Positions 45,936 through 55,171 of a DNA stretch of 64,000 bases are shown in pieces. Both the position numbers and the translations under genes were made by a program. Position 1 is the stretch's first letter. Each line of letters opens with the position of its first letter. This stretch comes from Proteobacteria bacterium 005FR1 (GTDB lineage Bacteria > Pseudomonadota > Gammaproteobacteria > Pseudomonadales > Cellvibrionaceae). The notes beneath the pieces were generated by a model. The model ran no database searches. It was not told the origin of the DNA and saw nothing but the letters and a program-made list of their open reading frames with translations. The stretch spans positions 2,044,309 to 2,108,308 of the forward strand of contig WACF01000001.1 in NCBI GenBank assembly GCA_026192395.1, in the 5' to 3' direction.

Positions 45936-46781
45936 ATGCTGATCCTTCCCGCTCCCGCCAAAGTCAATCTGTTCCTGCACATTGTTGGACGCCGGCCCGA
46001 CGGCTATCACGAACTGCAGACCTTGTTTCAATTGCTGGACTACGGAGACAAGCTCACCTTTGATACACGGGGCGATGGAGAGATCCGGCTCGAGACGCAA
46101 CTCGCTGGCGTCGAGCCGGAGAACAATCTGATCGTGAAAGCGGCCCGCGCGCTGCAATCAGCCACGGGCGCCCGCCAGGGTGCGAGCATCACCTTGGATA
46201 AAAGACTACCCATGGGCGGCGGCATCGGCGGCGGCAGCTCTGATGCGGCCACCACCCTGCTTGCGCTCAACAGCCTGTGGAAAACCAATCTCGGATTGAC
46301 CGAACTCGCGAACATCGGAGGCGTGCTGGGCGCGGACATTCCCGTGTTCGTCTGCGGCAAAACCGCCTGGGCGGAGGGCACGGGCGACAGGCTGCAACCA
46401 GTTGAGATTCCTTCGAAATGGTACGTCGTGCTCACGCCCAGCGTCGGCGTTTCCACCGCTGGCGTTTTTAATCACCCGGAATTGACAAGAGACAGCGCCG
46501 CCATTACAGTAGCGGCCTTCTTTGAGCAGGGTACCCGAAACGACTGCCAACCCTTGGTGGAAAAGCTCTATCCCGAGGTCGCAGACGTCGTGAATTGGCT
46601 GCAAGGTCATAGCCGAAACACTTCAGGAACCGCTCGAATGACGGGAACAGGCGCCAGCGTATTTGTGGCTTTGGATTCTGAAGCGGATGCAAAAGCGATA
46701 CTCGCCGACTCGACGTGGCGAGGCTTTGTAGCAAAAGGAATCAACGAATCGCCGGTACACGCACTGCTCCCGAAAATATAG
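45936..46781 (+). CDS. ispE: 4-diphosphocytidyl-2-C-methyl-D-erythritol kinase
   Basis: A 281-aa GHMP kinase of the MEP isoprenoid pathway. N-terminal PAPAKVNLFLHI with Lys9, ATP motif LPMGGGIGGGSSDAA (91-105) and Asp134 in GADIPVFVCG. Length and start are standard. Located between lolB and tRNA-Gln/prs as in many relatives. Confidence 0.97.
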   Translation: MLILPAPAKVNLFLHIVGRRPDGYHELQTLFQLLDYGDKLTFDTRGDGEIRLETQLAGVEPENNLIVKAARALQSATGARQGASITLDKRLPMGGGIGGGSSDAATTLLALNSLWKTNLGLTELANIGGVLGADIPVFVCGKTAWAEGTGDRLQPVEIPSKWYVVLTPSVGVSTAGVFNHPELTRDSAAITVAAFFEQGTRNDCQPLVEKLYPEVADVVNWLQGHSRNTSGTARMTGTGASVFVALDSEADAKAILADSTWRGFVAKGINESPVHALLPKI

Positions 46782-46885
46782 TTCTTGGTTGTGAAGATCA
46801 CGCGATAGTTTTCCCTTAACAGCTGAACTCTAGCTGCAAAAGGTAATCAAACCAAAGCGTGTTGCAACGAAAAAGAATTACCTGT

Positions 46886-46960
46886 TGGGGTGTAGCCAAG
46901 CGGTAAGGCAGCGGGTTTTGATCCCGTCACGCGGAGGTTCGAATCCTCCCACCCCAGCCA
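46886..46960 (+). tRNA. tRNA-Gln (UUG)
   Basis: 75-nt cloverleaf starting TGGGGTGTAGCCAAGCGG, anticodon loop TTTTGAT with anticodon TTG, T arm GGAGGTTCGAATCCTCC, encoded CCA end. Closely similar in layout to E. coli tRNA-Gln, and between ispE and prs as in other gammaproteobacteria. Confidence 0.97.
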
Positions 46961-47158
46961 TATTTTGAAATACCTTTGATTGATCGGCACGGGATAGTTA
47001 CAGGATAACTGTAGTCTAGCCGGGAGGAATCGAAGCTTTCACTAATGGAAAGGTTCGACCAATTTGCCAGGAGCAAATTGGGACAGCGCAACGAAGTGAA
47101 GCTGCCCCGAAGGGGTGAGCGTCAGGACGACGCGAATCTATCCTCCCACCCCAGCCAT
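46943..47158. repeat. Element bounded by a duplicated tRNA-Gln 3' end
   Basis: The last 18 bases of the tRNA plus one (ATCCTCCCACCCCAGCCAT, 46943-46961) are repeated exactly at 47140-47158. The 178-bp stretch between has no gene but is structured: CCAATTTG/CAAATTGG hairpin (47059-47081), CCCCGAAGGGG (47105-47115) and GCGTCAGGACGACGC (47120-47134). The layout resembles a small element inserted at the tRNA 3' end with attL/attR-type repeats. Confidence 0.75.
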
Positions 47159-47213
47159 TTAATTCCCCCCAAGCTCTTCAGTTAGCACTCCGCAACACAG
47201 CAAGGTCCTCGAC

Positions 47214-48155
47214 ATGGCAGACTTGATGGTCTTCACCGGCAACGCTAATCCCAAGTTGGCGGAGAAAGTCGTGTCGAAGCTCGGCATTCCAATGGGCGAT
47301 GCCACCGTCAGCAAATTCTCCGATGGTGAAGTCTACGTCGAGCTGAACGAAAACGTTCGCGGCCGCGACGTATTTGTTCTGCAACCCACCTGCGCACCTA
47401 CCAACGACAACATCATGGAACTGATCGTGATGGTCGATGCGTTGCGACGAGCCTCAGCAGGCCGGATCACGGCGGTGGTGCCCTACTTCGGCTACGCCCG
47501 ACAGGATCGTCGCGTGCGTTCCGCCCGGGTGCCGATCAGCGCCAAAGTCGTGGCTGACATGATGGTCAGCGTTGGGATCGATCGCGTACTGACGGTGGAT
47601 TTACACGCGGAGCAGATTCAGGGCTTCTTCGATGTACCGGTGGATAACGTCTACGGCTCACCGGTCTTGCTGGCCGACATCGAACGACAAAAGTTTGAAA
47701 AACCCATCGTGGTTTCTCCGGATATCGGCGGTGTTGTTCGCGCCCGTGCAGTGGCGAAGCAGCTGGATATCGATCTGGCGATCATCGACAAGCGCCGACC
47801 CGCGGCCAACGCTTCGGAAGTAATGAACCTGATCGGGGAAGTGGAAGGCCGCACCTGTTTGCTGGTGGACGATATGGTCGACACCGCCGGCACACTCTGC
47901 AACGCGGCATCCGCGCTGAAGCAGCGCGGCGCCAAGGCGGTCGTAGCCTACTGTACGCACCCGGTCCTGTCCGGTAAGGCGATCGAAAACATCAATGCCT
48001 CAGAGCTCGATGAACTGGTCGTCACGGATTCTATCCCTCTGGGACCGACAGGCGAGGCCTGCACCAGAATCCGCCAGCTGACTCTAAGTACAATGCTGGC
48101 AGAAGCGATGCGTCGCATCAGTAACGAAGAATCACTGAGCGCAATGTTCAATTGA
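47214..48155 (+). CDS. prs: Ribose-phosphate pyrophosphokinase
   Basis: A 313-aa PRPP synthetase making PRPP from ribose-5-phosphate and ATP. Visible motifs: [17 protein letters not shown], the flexible-loop region [15 protein letters not shown], metal-binding [12 protein letters not shown], and the PRPP loop [13 protein letters not shown]. Start preceded by AAGGTCCTCGAC. Followed by a terminator at 48191 and then rplY. Confidence 0.97.
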   Translation: MADLMVFTGNANPKLAEKVVSKLGIPMGDATVSKFSDGEVYVELNENVRGRDVFVLQPTCAPTNDNIMELIVMVDALRRASAGRITAVVPYFGYARQDRRVRSARVPISAKVVADMMVSVGIDRVLTVDLHAEQIQGFFDVPVDNVYGSPVLLADIERQKFEKPIVVSPDIGGVVRARAVAKQLDIDLAIIDKRRPAANASEVMNLIGEVEGRTCLLVDDMVDTAGTLCNAASALKQRGAKAVVAYCTHPVLSGKAIENINASELDELVVTDSIPLGPTGEACTRIRQLTLSTMLAEAMRRISNEESLSAMFN

Positions 48156-48190
48156 GCTCAAAGAGAATTCACTCATCCCGAGTGATTACA

Positions 48191-48232
48191 AAATCCCACA
48201 CTCGCCGGTCGCAGGTGATTGTGGGTTTTTTG
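48191..48232 (+). terminator. Rho-independent terminator behind prs
   Basis: AAATCCCACA/TGTGGGTTTTTT stem with a 19-base loop; it ends about 25 bases before the rplY start, so some read-through into rplY is likely. Confidence 0.7.
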
Positions 48233-48256
48233 CATTAATGCAATGAGGAAAAGGCA

Positions 48257-48889
48257 ATGGCTACTCAAGATTTTACATTGGATGCCGAAGCCCGAGCCGA
48301 CATGGGGAAAGGTGCGAGCCGCCGCCTGCGTCGTCAGGGTAACAGAGTTCCGGCAATCATTTACGGTGACGACAAGGAGCCGCAGAACATCAGCGTCCTG
48401 CATAAGGATCTGATGAAGCAGCTGGAAAACGAAGCATTTTACTCGCACATCGTTAAGCTCAACGTTGACGGCACGGCTCAGGACGTGATCCTGAAAGACC
48501 TGCAGCGTCATCCGGCCAAGAACCAGATTCTGCACGCTGACTTCCTGCGCGTTTCCAGCACCAAGAAGCTGCACACCAAGGTACCGCTGCACTTCGTCAA
48601 TGAAGACGTGTGCGTGGGCGTGAAGATGCAGGGCGGCAGCATTTCTCATAACATCACCGAGCTGGACATCTCCTGCCTGCCCGGCGACCTGCCCGAGTTC
48701 ATCGAAGTGGATCTCGCCGAGGTACAAGCTGGTCAGATCGTTCACATCTCCGATCTGAAACTGCCGAAAGGTGTGGAATCCGTCGACCTGTCCCACGGTG
48801 CCGAGCACGACCTGCCGGTTGTGACCGTGAACAAGCCGAAAGCAGGCGGAGAGCCCACCGAGGAAGAGGGAGCCGGTGAAGGCGAATAA
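48257..48889 (+). CDS. rplY: 50S ribosomal protein L25/Ctc
   Basis: A 210-aa long-form L25 (Ctc/TL5 type) that binds 5S rRNA. N-terminal L25 domain ([20 protein letters not shown]) to about residue 95 and a C-terminal TL5-type beta domain ([19 protein letters not shown]), with a Glu/Gly-rich tail. E. coli has only the short form, while most other bacteria have this two-domain version. Strong AGGAAAAGGCA ribosome site. Stands between prs and pth, as usual. Confidence 0.95.
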   Translation: MATQDFTLDAEARADMGKGASRRLRRQGNRVPAIIYGDDKEPQNISVLHKDLMKQLENEAFYSHIVKLNVDGTAQDVILKDLQRHPAKNQILHADFLRVSSTKKLHTKVPLHFVNEDVCVGVKMQGGSISHNITELDISCLPGDLPEFIEVDLAEVQAGQIVHISDLKLPKGVESVDLSHGAEHDLPVVTVNKPKAGGEPTEEEGAGEGE

Positions 48890-48957
48890 GCCTTAATCGC
48901 TCCACCTCCCAAGCGGGACTCTTGTCTCAATCGGGACTCTCACAAAGGGTGAACCTG

Positions 48958-49533
48958 TTGAGCATCAAGCTGATCGTGGGCCTGGGTAATCCAGGCCCCG
49001 AATATCACAATACTCGTCATAATGCCGGAGCCATTCTGGTCGAAGAATTTGCTCGCCGGCATCAAGTCAATCTTGCTCCCGACAGCAAGTTTTCCGGATT
49101 AAGCGCGCGCCTTTCCGTGGCCGGCGAAGACCTTCGCCTGCTCATTCCCACTACCTACATGAATCGCAGCGGTCAGGCAGTCGCCCCAATGGCCAATTTC
49201 TTCAAGATCTTGCCGGACGAAATCCTGGTGGTGCACGACGAGATCGACCTGCCCCCGGGAACCGCACGACTGAAAAAAGGCGGTGGCGCCGGCGGCAATA
49301 ACGGCCTGAAGGACATTATCCGCGCGCTGGGGAACGACAACAGTTTCAGGCGCCTGCGCCTCGGCGTCGGGCATCCCGGCTCCGCACCGGAAGTGGCCGC
49401 CTATGTGCTTCGCAAGGCGCCGGCGGACGAACAGAATCAGATCGATGACAGCATCGATCGGGCAATCGACGTTCTCCCACTCGTCATCAAGGGCGACTGG
49501 GAAAAGGCGATGCAAACACTACATACGAAATAA
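48958..49533 (+). CDS. pth: Peptidyl-tRNA hydrolase
   Basis: A 191-aa enzyme that releases peptides from drop-off peptidyl-tRNA. Motif [20 protein letters not shown] contains catalytic His21; [15 protein letters not shown] and [21 protein letters not shown] are further signatures. There is no ATG: the TTG at 48958 (ribosome site AAAGGG eight bases away) gives the family N-terminus; a GTG at 48949 is the alternative. Confidence 0.93.
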   Translation: MSIKLIVGLGNPGPEYHNTRHNAGAILVEEFARRHQVNLAPDSKFSGLSARLSVAGEDLRLLIPTTYMNRSGQAVAPMANFFKILPDEILVVHDEIDLPPGTARLKKGGGAGGNNGLKDIIRALGNDNSFRRLRLGVGHPGSAPEVAAYVLRKAPADEQNQIDDSIDRAIDVLPLVIKGDWEKAMQTLHTK

Positions 49534-49534
49534 G

Positions 49535-49612
49535 AGTCGCCAGTCGCGAGTCTCCAGTCGCCAGAACAAAGAGTTCTGGACATCTGGCGACTCGAAACTG
49601 GAGGCTGGAGAC
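49535..49612. repeat. Heptamer-derived inverted repeat before ychF
   Basis: Left half GAGTCGCCAGTCGCGAGTC.. and right half ..CTGGCGACTCGAAACTGG are largely complementary around GTTCTGGACATCTGG. The final CTGGAGACTGA supplies the GGAG ribosome site of ychF. Same family as 4107, 13842, 14037 and 60972. Confidence 0.8.
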
Positions 49613-49617
49613 TGAAA

Positions 49618-50709
49618 ATGGGTTTTAATTGCGGCATTGTCGGCCTTCCCAATGTGGGCAAGTCGACGCTCTTCAACGCGCTGACTGAAGCGGGTATTGA
49701 TGCGGAAAACTTCCCCTTCTGCACCATCGAGCCCAATACCGGGATTGTTCCAGTGCCCGATCCGCGCCTGCAAAAGCTGGCGGAGATCGTCAAACCCGAA
49801 AAGGTAATTCCTACCACCATGGAGTTCGTGGATATCGCCGGCCTGGTGGCAGGGGCCTCCAAGGGCGAGGGCCTGGGCAACCAGTTCCTGGCCAATATCC
49901 GCGAGACCGACGCTATCGCGCATGTGGTGCGCTGCTTCGAAGACGAAAACGTCATCCATGTGGAAGGCAAGATCGATCCCGTCTCCGACATTGATGTGAT
50001 CAACACTGAACTGGCGCTGGCGGATCTGGAGACGGTGGAAAAAGCCCTACTGCGCTTTACCCGTGCCGCCAAGGGGCAGGACAAACATGCTATCGCCATG
50101 AAGGATCTGCTGGAAAAGATCCTTCCGCACCTGAACGAAGCCAAACCCCTGCGCTCCTTCGGACTCGACGACAAGCAGAAGACCCTGCTGCGCGAGCTGT
50201 CGCTGCTGACGCTGAAGCCCACCATGTATATCGCCAACGTGGATGAAAACGGCTTCGAGAATAATCCGCACCTGGACGCCGTCCGACGAATTGCCGAAGC
50301 GGAAGCCGCGGTCGTGGTGCCGATCTGCAACAAACTCGAGGCAGAAATCGCCGAGCTGGAAGATGACGAAAAGGCGGAGTTTCTCGCCGAACTCGGCATG
50401 GAGGAACCGGGCCTGAACCGTGTAATCCGCGCCGGCTACCAACTCCTGGGCCTGCAAACCTATTTCACCGCAGGCGTGAAGGAAGTCCGGGCCTGGACCA
50501 TCCCGGTGGGCGCCACCGCACCAAAGGCGGCAGGAAAGATTCACACGGACTTCGAAAAAGGCTTTATCCGCGCAGAAGTCATCGGCTACGAAGACTATGT
50601 GGCCAACAGAGGCGAAGCGGGAGCCAAAGAAGCCGGCAAGTGGCGGCTGGAAGGCAAGGATTACGTGGTCCAGGACGGCGACGTCGTTCACTTCCGATTC
50701 AACGTTTGA
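49618..50709 (+). CDS. ychF: Obg-family ATPase YchF
   Basis: A 363-aa TRAFAC P-loop protein, ortholog of bacterial YchF/OLA1. P-loop [15 protein letters not shown]3 DIAGLV, and the ANVDE (N-x-x-E) motif in place of NKxD, which gives ATP rather than GTP preference. The C-terminal TGS domain ([31 protein letters not shown]) is present. Directly downstream of pth, as in E. coli. Its ribosome site lies inside a heptamer-repeat unit. Confidence 0.97.
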   Translation: MGFNCGIVGLPNVGKSTLFNALTEAGIDAENFPFCTIEPNTGIVPVPDPRLQKLAEIVKPEKVIPTTMEFVDIAGLVAGASKGEGLGNQFLANIRETDAIAHVVRCFEDENVIHVEGKIDPVSDIDVINTELALADLETVEKALLRFTRAAKGQDKHAIAMKDLLEKILPHLNEAKPLRSFGLDDKQKTLLRELSLLTLKPTMYIANVDENGFENNPHLDAVRRIAEAEAAVVVPICNKLEAEIAELEDDEKAEFLAELGMEEPGLNRVIRAGYQLLGLQTYFTAGVKEVRAWTIPVGATAPKAAGKIHTDFEKGFIRAEVIGYEDYVANRGEAGAKEAGKWRLEGKDYVVQDGDVVHFRFNV

Positions 50710-50731
50710 TGTTTCACGCCTGACGAAATCC

Positions 50732-50783
50732 GCCCGAGCCGGGCCGACCGGAAAAATCTTCCGGGCCCGGTTCTCGGGCTTTT
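50732..50783 (+). terminator. Terminator behind ychF
   Basis: GCCCGAG..CCGGGC / GCCCGG..CTCGGGC long stem with TTTT at its end, starting 23 bases after ychF. Confidence 0.7.
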
Positions 50784-50929
50784 GGTTTCGGGGACTTGAC
50801 AACAAAAAGCCAACTGATCAGAATACCGGCCCTCTCGCAGTGTGGCCAAATTTCCCCAGCCTGCTGCGGTTCCGGTGGCCCTCGGTCCGATGACCGAATC
50901 CCTGCTGCCGGTGCATATTCGAGAACAGT

Positions 50930-51006
50930 GGCAAGGTAGCTCAGCTGGTTAGAGCACAGCATTCATAATGCTGGGGTCGCGAGTTCAAGTCTCGCCCTTG
51001 CTACCA
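50930..51006 (+). tRNA. tRNA-Met (CAU), elongator type
   Basis: 77-nt cloverleaf starting GGCAAGGTAGCTCAGCTGG, anticodon loop with CAT, T arm GCGAGTTCAAGTCTCGC, encoded CCA. The stem GGCAAGG/CCTTGCT and AGCATTCATAATGCT anticodon arm match the elongator-Met type; the initiator type is excluded because 1-72 is paired. tRNA-Ile2 (lysidine) remains a small possibility. Confidence 0.9.
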
Positions 51007-51673
51007 CTTTCTCGCAGCTTTTTTCACTCTCCTGACACCTACCCCTACGCCCCGCCACTGGCTCAGCACCTTGTACTGGCTTGTGAACTGGCGCATATAT
51101 CCACCTCCAGCTGAATCACATTCTCAGCATCTTACCGCGCAGCTTCTCTGGACTCGGCTACCCTTCAGCTAGACATCGCGGATTCTCATGCGACCTCCAG
51201 CGCAGCATCGATGCGAGCGTCGTGAATACTGACAAGCACCCGACAGGGATTTCAGATTCGCGATCCACAATTCTTTTCGCACAATTTTTTTCGACTGCGC
51301 GAAACACATGATGACGTGCGCGGTTTGTCTTCAGCGTTTCTTTCACACTTGTGTCGAACGCATTTTCGTTTCGTTCGAAGTTTTTTTTGAAAACAGATCA
51401 CTAAAAAATATCGTCGGATTTTTATCGGCTCTCATTTCGCTGATCGAATACGCACCGCGAACCACGCCTCACACCGATAGATAACTACAACAACTGCAAA
51501 TGTAGAATTCGCTTTCGACCAATTTTTTTCTGCGCAAATACGCTTATAAAACTTACAAAATAATAAATGGACTGTGACCAGTCCCACACAAAAAAACGGC
51601 ACGTAATTTTTTCACTGTTACACTCAAGAAGGTACTAGACGCCATTCTGCATTAGTATCAATTGGGTGTAACG
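51007..51673. other. 667-bp gap, AT-rich in the second half
   Basis: No supported gene. One 62-codon minus-strand frame (51158-51346) lacks a ribosome site and family resemblance. 51340-51660 is clearly more AT-rich than the flanks, with many T-runs, and likely holds the promoter and leader of the lipoprotein gene. Confidence 0.5.
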
Positions 51674-53446
51674 ATGTATAAACCATTAGATAACTTTTCC
51701 TTCAGCAAGAAGCTTCTTTCTGTATCGATAATTTCCTTGAGCGTCGCATTGAGTGCATGCGGCGGGGGCAGTTCCGGCGGTGGCGGCAGTACCGCGCAGC
51801 CGGTCAGTGAAAATCCGACATCTCCGACACCGAGTCCTCAACCGAACTCCTCCACTCCGCCGGCAACGGATCCAGCAACTGATCCCGCAACGCAGGAGCC
51901 GGGCAGCGCAGAGCCCGAGCCGCAGCCGCAGCCGCAGGAGCCGAAAGATCCCGGCTTTGCCATGTACGTTGCCGACCAGGATACTGATGAAAAATATGAA
52001 ATCTTCGGTTACGACCCAGCTACCAAAGTCACCAGCAAGCTGAACTCCGATCTGCTGGACTGTAGCGGTATGATCACCGGCGTAAGCTGGACTCAGGACA
52101 TGTCACGAGTGGTTTATTCCGGTACGCAGAGCGATACGGGCGTTGTGGAATTGTTCAGCGTCAAGCGCGACGGCACCGAACGTGTGAAGTTGAATGCAGG
52201 CATGGTGAACGGGGGCAATGTAACCACGTTTGCAGTATCACCGAATCACCTGCATGTGGCCTATGTCGCCGACCAGGACAGAGATGGTGTTGACGAGGTC
52301 TACAAGGTGAACATCGATGGCAGTGGTCACACCAAACTCAACGGAACCCTGTCAGCCACCGGCGATGTAACCCAAATTGCCTGGGCACCAGACGGTTCAC
52401 GACTGGTTTATGCGGCAGATCAGAACACTGACGGTGTTAACGAAATCTATAGCGTTCGACCCGATGGTAGCGACCGAGTCCGCCTGAATGGTGATCTCAC
52501 AAGCGGCGGCACTGTCATGGAGTGGCGATGGTCGCCCGACAGCTCCCGCGTCGTTTATCTCGCCAATCAAAACAACAGCTCCGTCCAGGATATCTTCAGC
52601 GTCAGGGCAGACGGAACAGGCTTGGCCCGACTGAACCCATCACTCAGAACCGACCGTGACGTGGTCAAAGGTAACTGGGAAATCAGCCCCGCTGGCACTC
52701 ACGTCGCCTACCTGGCCGATCAAGACACCAATGATGTCTTCGAGCTCTATAGCGCGGCTATCGATGGCAGCAGTCTGACCAAGCTGAACCGCTCACTTCC
52801 CGCCGGCGGCTCGGTGCCGATCTGGCAATGGGCGCCGGACGGATCGCGAGTGGGTTATGTCGCCGACTCTCAATCAGCAGGCGAATTCAACTTATCGTCG
52901 GTGCGCCCGGATGGGACCGACCGCGTGGCTCTGAACCTTCCTTTGATACCCGGTGGCTCGTTCCAGGCCGTCCAGTGGGCCGCTGACAGTTCGCGCATTT
53001 TCTACAGCGCCGAACAGGAAACGGCGGGGGTCTTCGAGCTCTACACCGCGGCTGCCGATGGCAGCAGTCTGGACAAGGTAAGCGGCGCTTTCGTGGCCGG
53101 CGGGACGATTCCCACCGTCGATGCATGGAAGCCCTCGCCGGACGGACGCTGGGTCGCCTACATTGCCGACCAGCAGGTGCAGGGCCGCTTTGAGCTTTAT
53201 CTGGCGCCCAGCGATGGCTCCAAGGCCGCCGTGAAAGTGAGCGGCAGCTTGGTTTCCGGAGGTAGTGTATCGTCCGTTCAGTGGTCGGCGGACAGCGCGC
53301 AGCTGCTGTTCATCGCAGATAAAGAGAGCGACGGTCGTGATGAAGTCTTTGTAGTGAATCGGGATGGCAGTTCATCAGCGAAAGTAAATGGCGCGCTTGC
53401 CTCGAACGGCAACGTAGTCAACGCAGTTTGGGCCGCAGCACTGTAG
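51674..53446 (+). CDS. Lipoprotein with ten TolB-like propeller repeats
   Basis: A 590-aa lipoprotein: lipobox ALSAC (Cys29), then a Gly/Ser and Pro/Gln/Glu-rich linker (about 30-95), then ten consecutive ~48-residue repeats to the C-terminus. Each repeat follows the pattern (V/L)xYxADQxxxxxxE(I/L)YSVxxDG(S/T)xxxKLNxxLxxGGxVxxxxWSPDxSR, the PD40/TolB-type beta-propeller blade. Several repeats start with Asp-rich loops (DQDTDEKYE, DQDRDGVDE, DQNTDGVNE) that resemble Ca2+-binding turns. Ten blades exceed the six of TolB, so it may form a larger or double propeller. The start at 51674 (ATG) gives a clean signal peptide. No peptidase domain is present. Function unknown; probably protein or glycan binding at the cell surface. 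Confidence 0.85.
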   Translation: MYKPLDNFSFSKKLLSVSIISLSVALSACGGGSSGGGGSTAQPVSENPTSPTPSPQPNSSTPPATDPATDPATQEPGSAEPEPQPQPQEPKDPGFAMYVADQDTDEKYEIFGYDPATKVTSKLNSDLLDCSGMITGVSWTQDMSRVVYSGTQSDTGVVELFSVKRDGTERVKLNAGMVNGGNVTTFAVSPNHLHVAYVADQDRDGVDEVYKVNIDGSGHTKLNGTLSATGDVTQIAWAPDGSRLVYAADQNTDGVNEIYSVRPDGSDRVRLNGDLTSGGTVMEWRWSPDSSRVVYLANQNNSSVQDIFSVRADGTGLARLNPSLRTDRDVVKGNWEISPAGTHVAYLADQDTNDVFELYSAAIDGSSLTKLNRSLPAGGSVPIWQWAPDGSRVGYVADSQSAGEFNLSSVRPDGTDRVALNLPLIPGGSFQAVQWAADSSRIFYSAEQETAGVFELYTAAADGSSLDKVSGAFVAGGTIPTVDAWKPSPDGRWVAYIADQQVQGRFELYLAPSDGSKAAVKVSGSLVSGGSVSSVQWSADSAQLLFIADKESDGRDEVFVVNRDGSSSAKVNGALASNGNVVNAVWAAAL

Positions 53447-53500
53447 AAGCGCGGAAAGCGCAAGAAAAAGAACCGGCAAACCGGCACTTACTCCCAACTG

Positions 53501-53531
53501 GCCCCGTTCAGAAATGAACGGGGCTTTTTTA
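53501..53531 (+). terminator. Rho-independent terminator of the propeller lipoprotein
   Basis: GCCCCGTTCA/TGAACGGGGC stem with a GAAA loop and six T residues, 55 bases after the stop. Confidence 0.9.
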
Positions 53532-53570
53532 TTTCCGATGTTCCGTGTGCGAGCGGACTCGAAAACCGGC

Positions 53571-54335
53571 TTACACGATCAGCGTGTGACCTCGAGTCTT
53601 CAGCCAATTCCGTTGAACCTTGTAGTCCGGGCACAGGCGCTCTACATGAGCCCAGAAACGCTTGCTGTGATTGGGATGAACGAGATGGCTCACTTCATGA
53701 GCGACAAGATAATCGATCACCGGCTCGGGTGCGGTCATGATTTGCCAGTTGTACTGAATGACTCCGCTCGCGGTGCAGTGGCCCCACTTGGTTTTGGTTT
53801 TACGCAGACGGATGCCGGCATAATCCCGTTTGATGCGCGCGACTTGAGTATCGGTCTTGGCACGCAGCAGTCGCATAGCCTGATCCTTGTACCACCGCCA
53901 CATCGCTTTTTGGACCGCTTCCGCCGTTGTTGCGCCACTCTGTGACACAGTCACCTGAAACGCGTCGCCCGCCAGCTCGACCCGTGAACGGGTGCCGACG
54001 GTGATATTTAGCGGATAGGCAGTGCCTAGAAAATGGAATACTTCGCCGTCCACGTACTGCTTGGAAATCACTTCGTCTACGCGCTGGCGCTGCTTCTCGA
54101 GCATTTCCAGCACCCATTCGCGCTTGCGTTCGACGAAGGCCATTCCGTCCTTATCGGAAACAAAACGCGGTAGCATCAGCAGCACTTCGCCACGGCGAAT
54201 AATGATTTCCAGGGTGCGACGCCGAGGCGAGCGCTTGATTGTGAGATCGAAACCCAGATGGTCTAGAGTCGTCAGCCGGGAAACACGCAGTGCGAGCGGT
54301 TTTCGGGGCTTTGGTGATGTGGGTCTTGCAGGCAT
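53571..54335 (-). CDS. YgjP-like (DUF45/M48-type) metallopeptidase
   Basis: A 254-aa protein. Zinc site His213-Glu-x2-His217 (VAHEVSHLVHPNHS) with His223 as probable third ligand. The preceding KTKWGHCTASGVIQYNW block and the N-terminal RSPRRRTLEIIIRRGEVLL region are the DUF45/YgjP family pattern. It has no signal peptide, so it is cytoplasmic. Family members often accompany restriction enzymes or stand alone, as here; the substrate is unknown. Confidence 0.9.
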   Translation of the reverse strand: MPARPTSPKPRKPLALRVSRLTTLDHLGFDLTIKRSPRRRTLEIIIRRGEVLLMLPRFVSDKDGMAFVERKREWVLEMLEKQRQRVDEVISKQYVDGEVFHFLGTAYPLNITVGTRSRVELAGDAFQVTVSQSGATTAEAVQKAMWRWYKDQAMRLLRAKTDTQVARIKRDYAGIRLRKTKTKWGHCTASGVIQYNWQIMTAPEPVIDYLVAHEVSHLVHPNHSKRFWAHVERLCPDYKVQRNWLKTRGHTLIV

Positions 54336-54418
54336 GGGTATGAATTCAACTGCGGCGAATGCGCCTAATCCATCAATGTAACAAAAACTGCCGGGCGTCG
54401 CAGCTGGACTGCTAACGG

Positions 54419-55171
54419 CTAATCCTTGTCTTTCTTTCCGAAAGCCTCCATCAGATCGATCGGCAGAGGAAAAACGACAGTATTGGTCTTGTCCCCGGCG
54501 ATCTGAGTGAGAGTCTGCAGATACCGCAGTTGCAGTGCCTGCGACTGTTGCGCCAGCTTGGAAGCTGCACCGAGCAACTGCTCCGCCGCTTCGAACTCAC
54601 CCTGGGCGTGGATCACCTTGGCACGGCGCTCGCGCTCCGCTTCCGCCTGTCGGGCTATTGCGCGGATCATGCTCTCGTCCAGATCCACGTGCTTGATCTC
54701 CACATTGGAGACTTTGATGCCCCAAGCGTCGGTGTGCTTGTCCAGAATGTCCTGAATGTCCGCATTGAGTTTATCGCGGGCAGCCAGCATTTCGTCCAGT
54801 TCGTGCTGCCCAAGAACCGAGCGCAAAGTGGTTTGCGACAGCTGACTGGTTGCGTCCAGATAGTTCTCCACCTGAATGATGGCCCGCTGTGCATCGACCA
54901 CGCGGAAATAAATCACCGCGTTCACCTTCACCGAAACGTTATCCAGCGAGATAACGTCCTGAGTCGGAACATCCATCACCACGGTACGCAGGTCGACCCG
55001 CACCATTTGCTGGACCAGGGGAATGACGATGACCAGACCCGGCCCTTTCACGCTCTGGAAGCGACCGAGTGTGAAGATAACCCCGCGCTCATATTCGCGC
55101 AAAATCCGGAACGCGGAAATCACCAGGACAATCGCAATCACCGCCACAGTTATGAGGAAGATATTCATCAC
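54419..55171 (-). CDS. Slipin/stomatin-like membrane protein
   Basis: A 250-aa SPFH protein. N-terminal membrane segment (5-22), then [27 protein letters not shown] and [25 protein letters not shown], the stomatin signature, followed by a coiled-coil ([23 protein letters not shown]) and a short tail. The start overlaps the NfeD stop by four bases. Slipin and NfeD form a conserved pair; the NfeD protease can cleave the C-terminal part of the slipin in archaeal homologues. Confidence 0.93.
   Translation of the reverse strand: MMNIFLITVAVIAIVLVISAFRILREYERGVIFTLGRFQSVKGPGLVIVIPLVQQMVRVDLRTVVMDVPTQDVISLDNVSVKVNAVIYFRVVDAQRAIIQVENYLDATSQLSQTTLRSVLGQHELDEMLAARDKLNADIQDILDKHTDAWGIKVSNVEIKHVDLDESMIRAIARQAEAERERRAKVIHAQGEFEAAEQLLGAASKLAQQSQALQLRYLQTLTQIAGDKTNTVVFPLPIDLMEAFGKKDKD

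Noticed and set aside
47134-47158. Second tRNA gene
   Set aside because: Only the 3' 19 bases of tRNA-Gln are repeated; no D arm or anticodon arm is present.
51158-51346. 62-codon minus-strand frame in the gap after tRNA-Met
   Set aside because: No ribosome site, no recognisable family, and composition like non-coding DNA.
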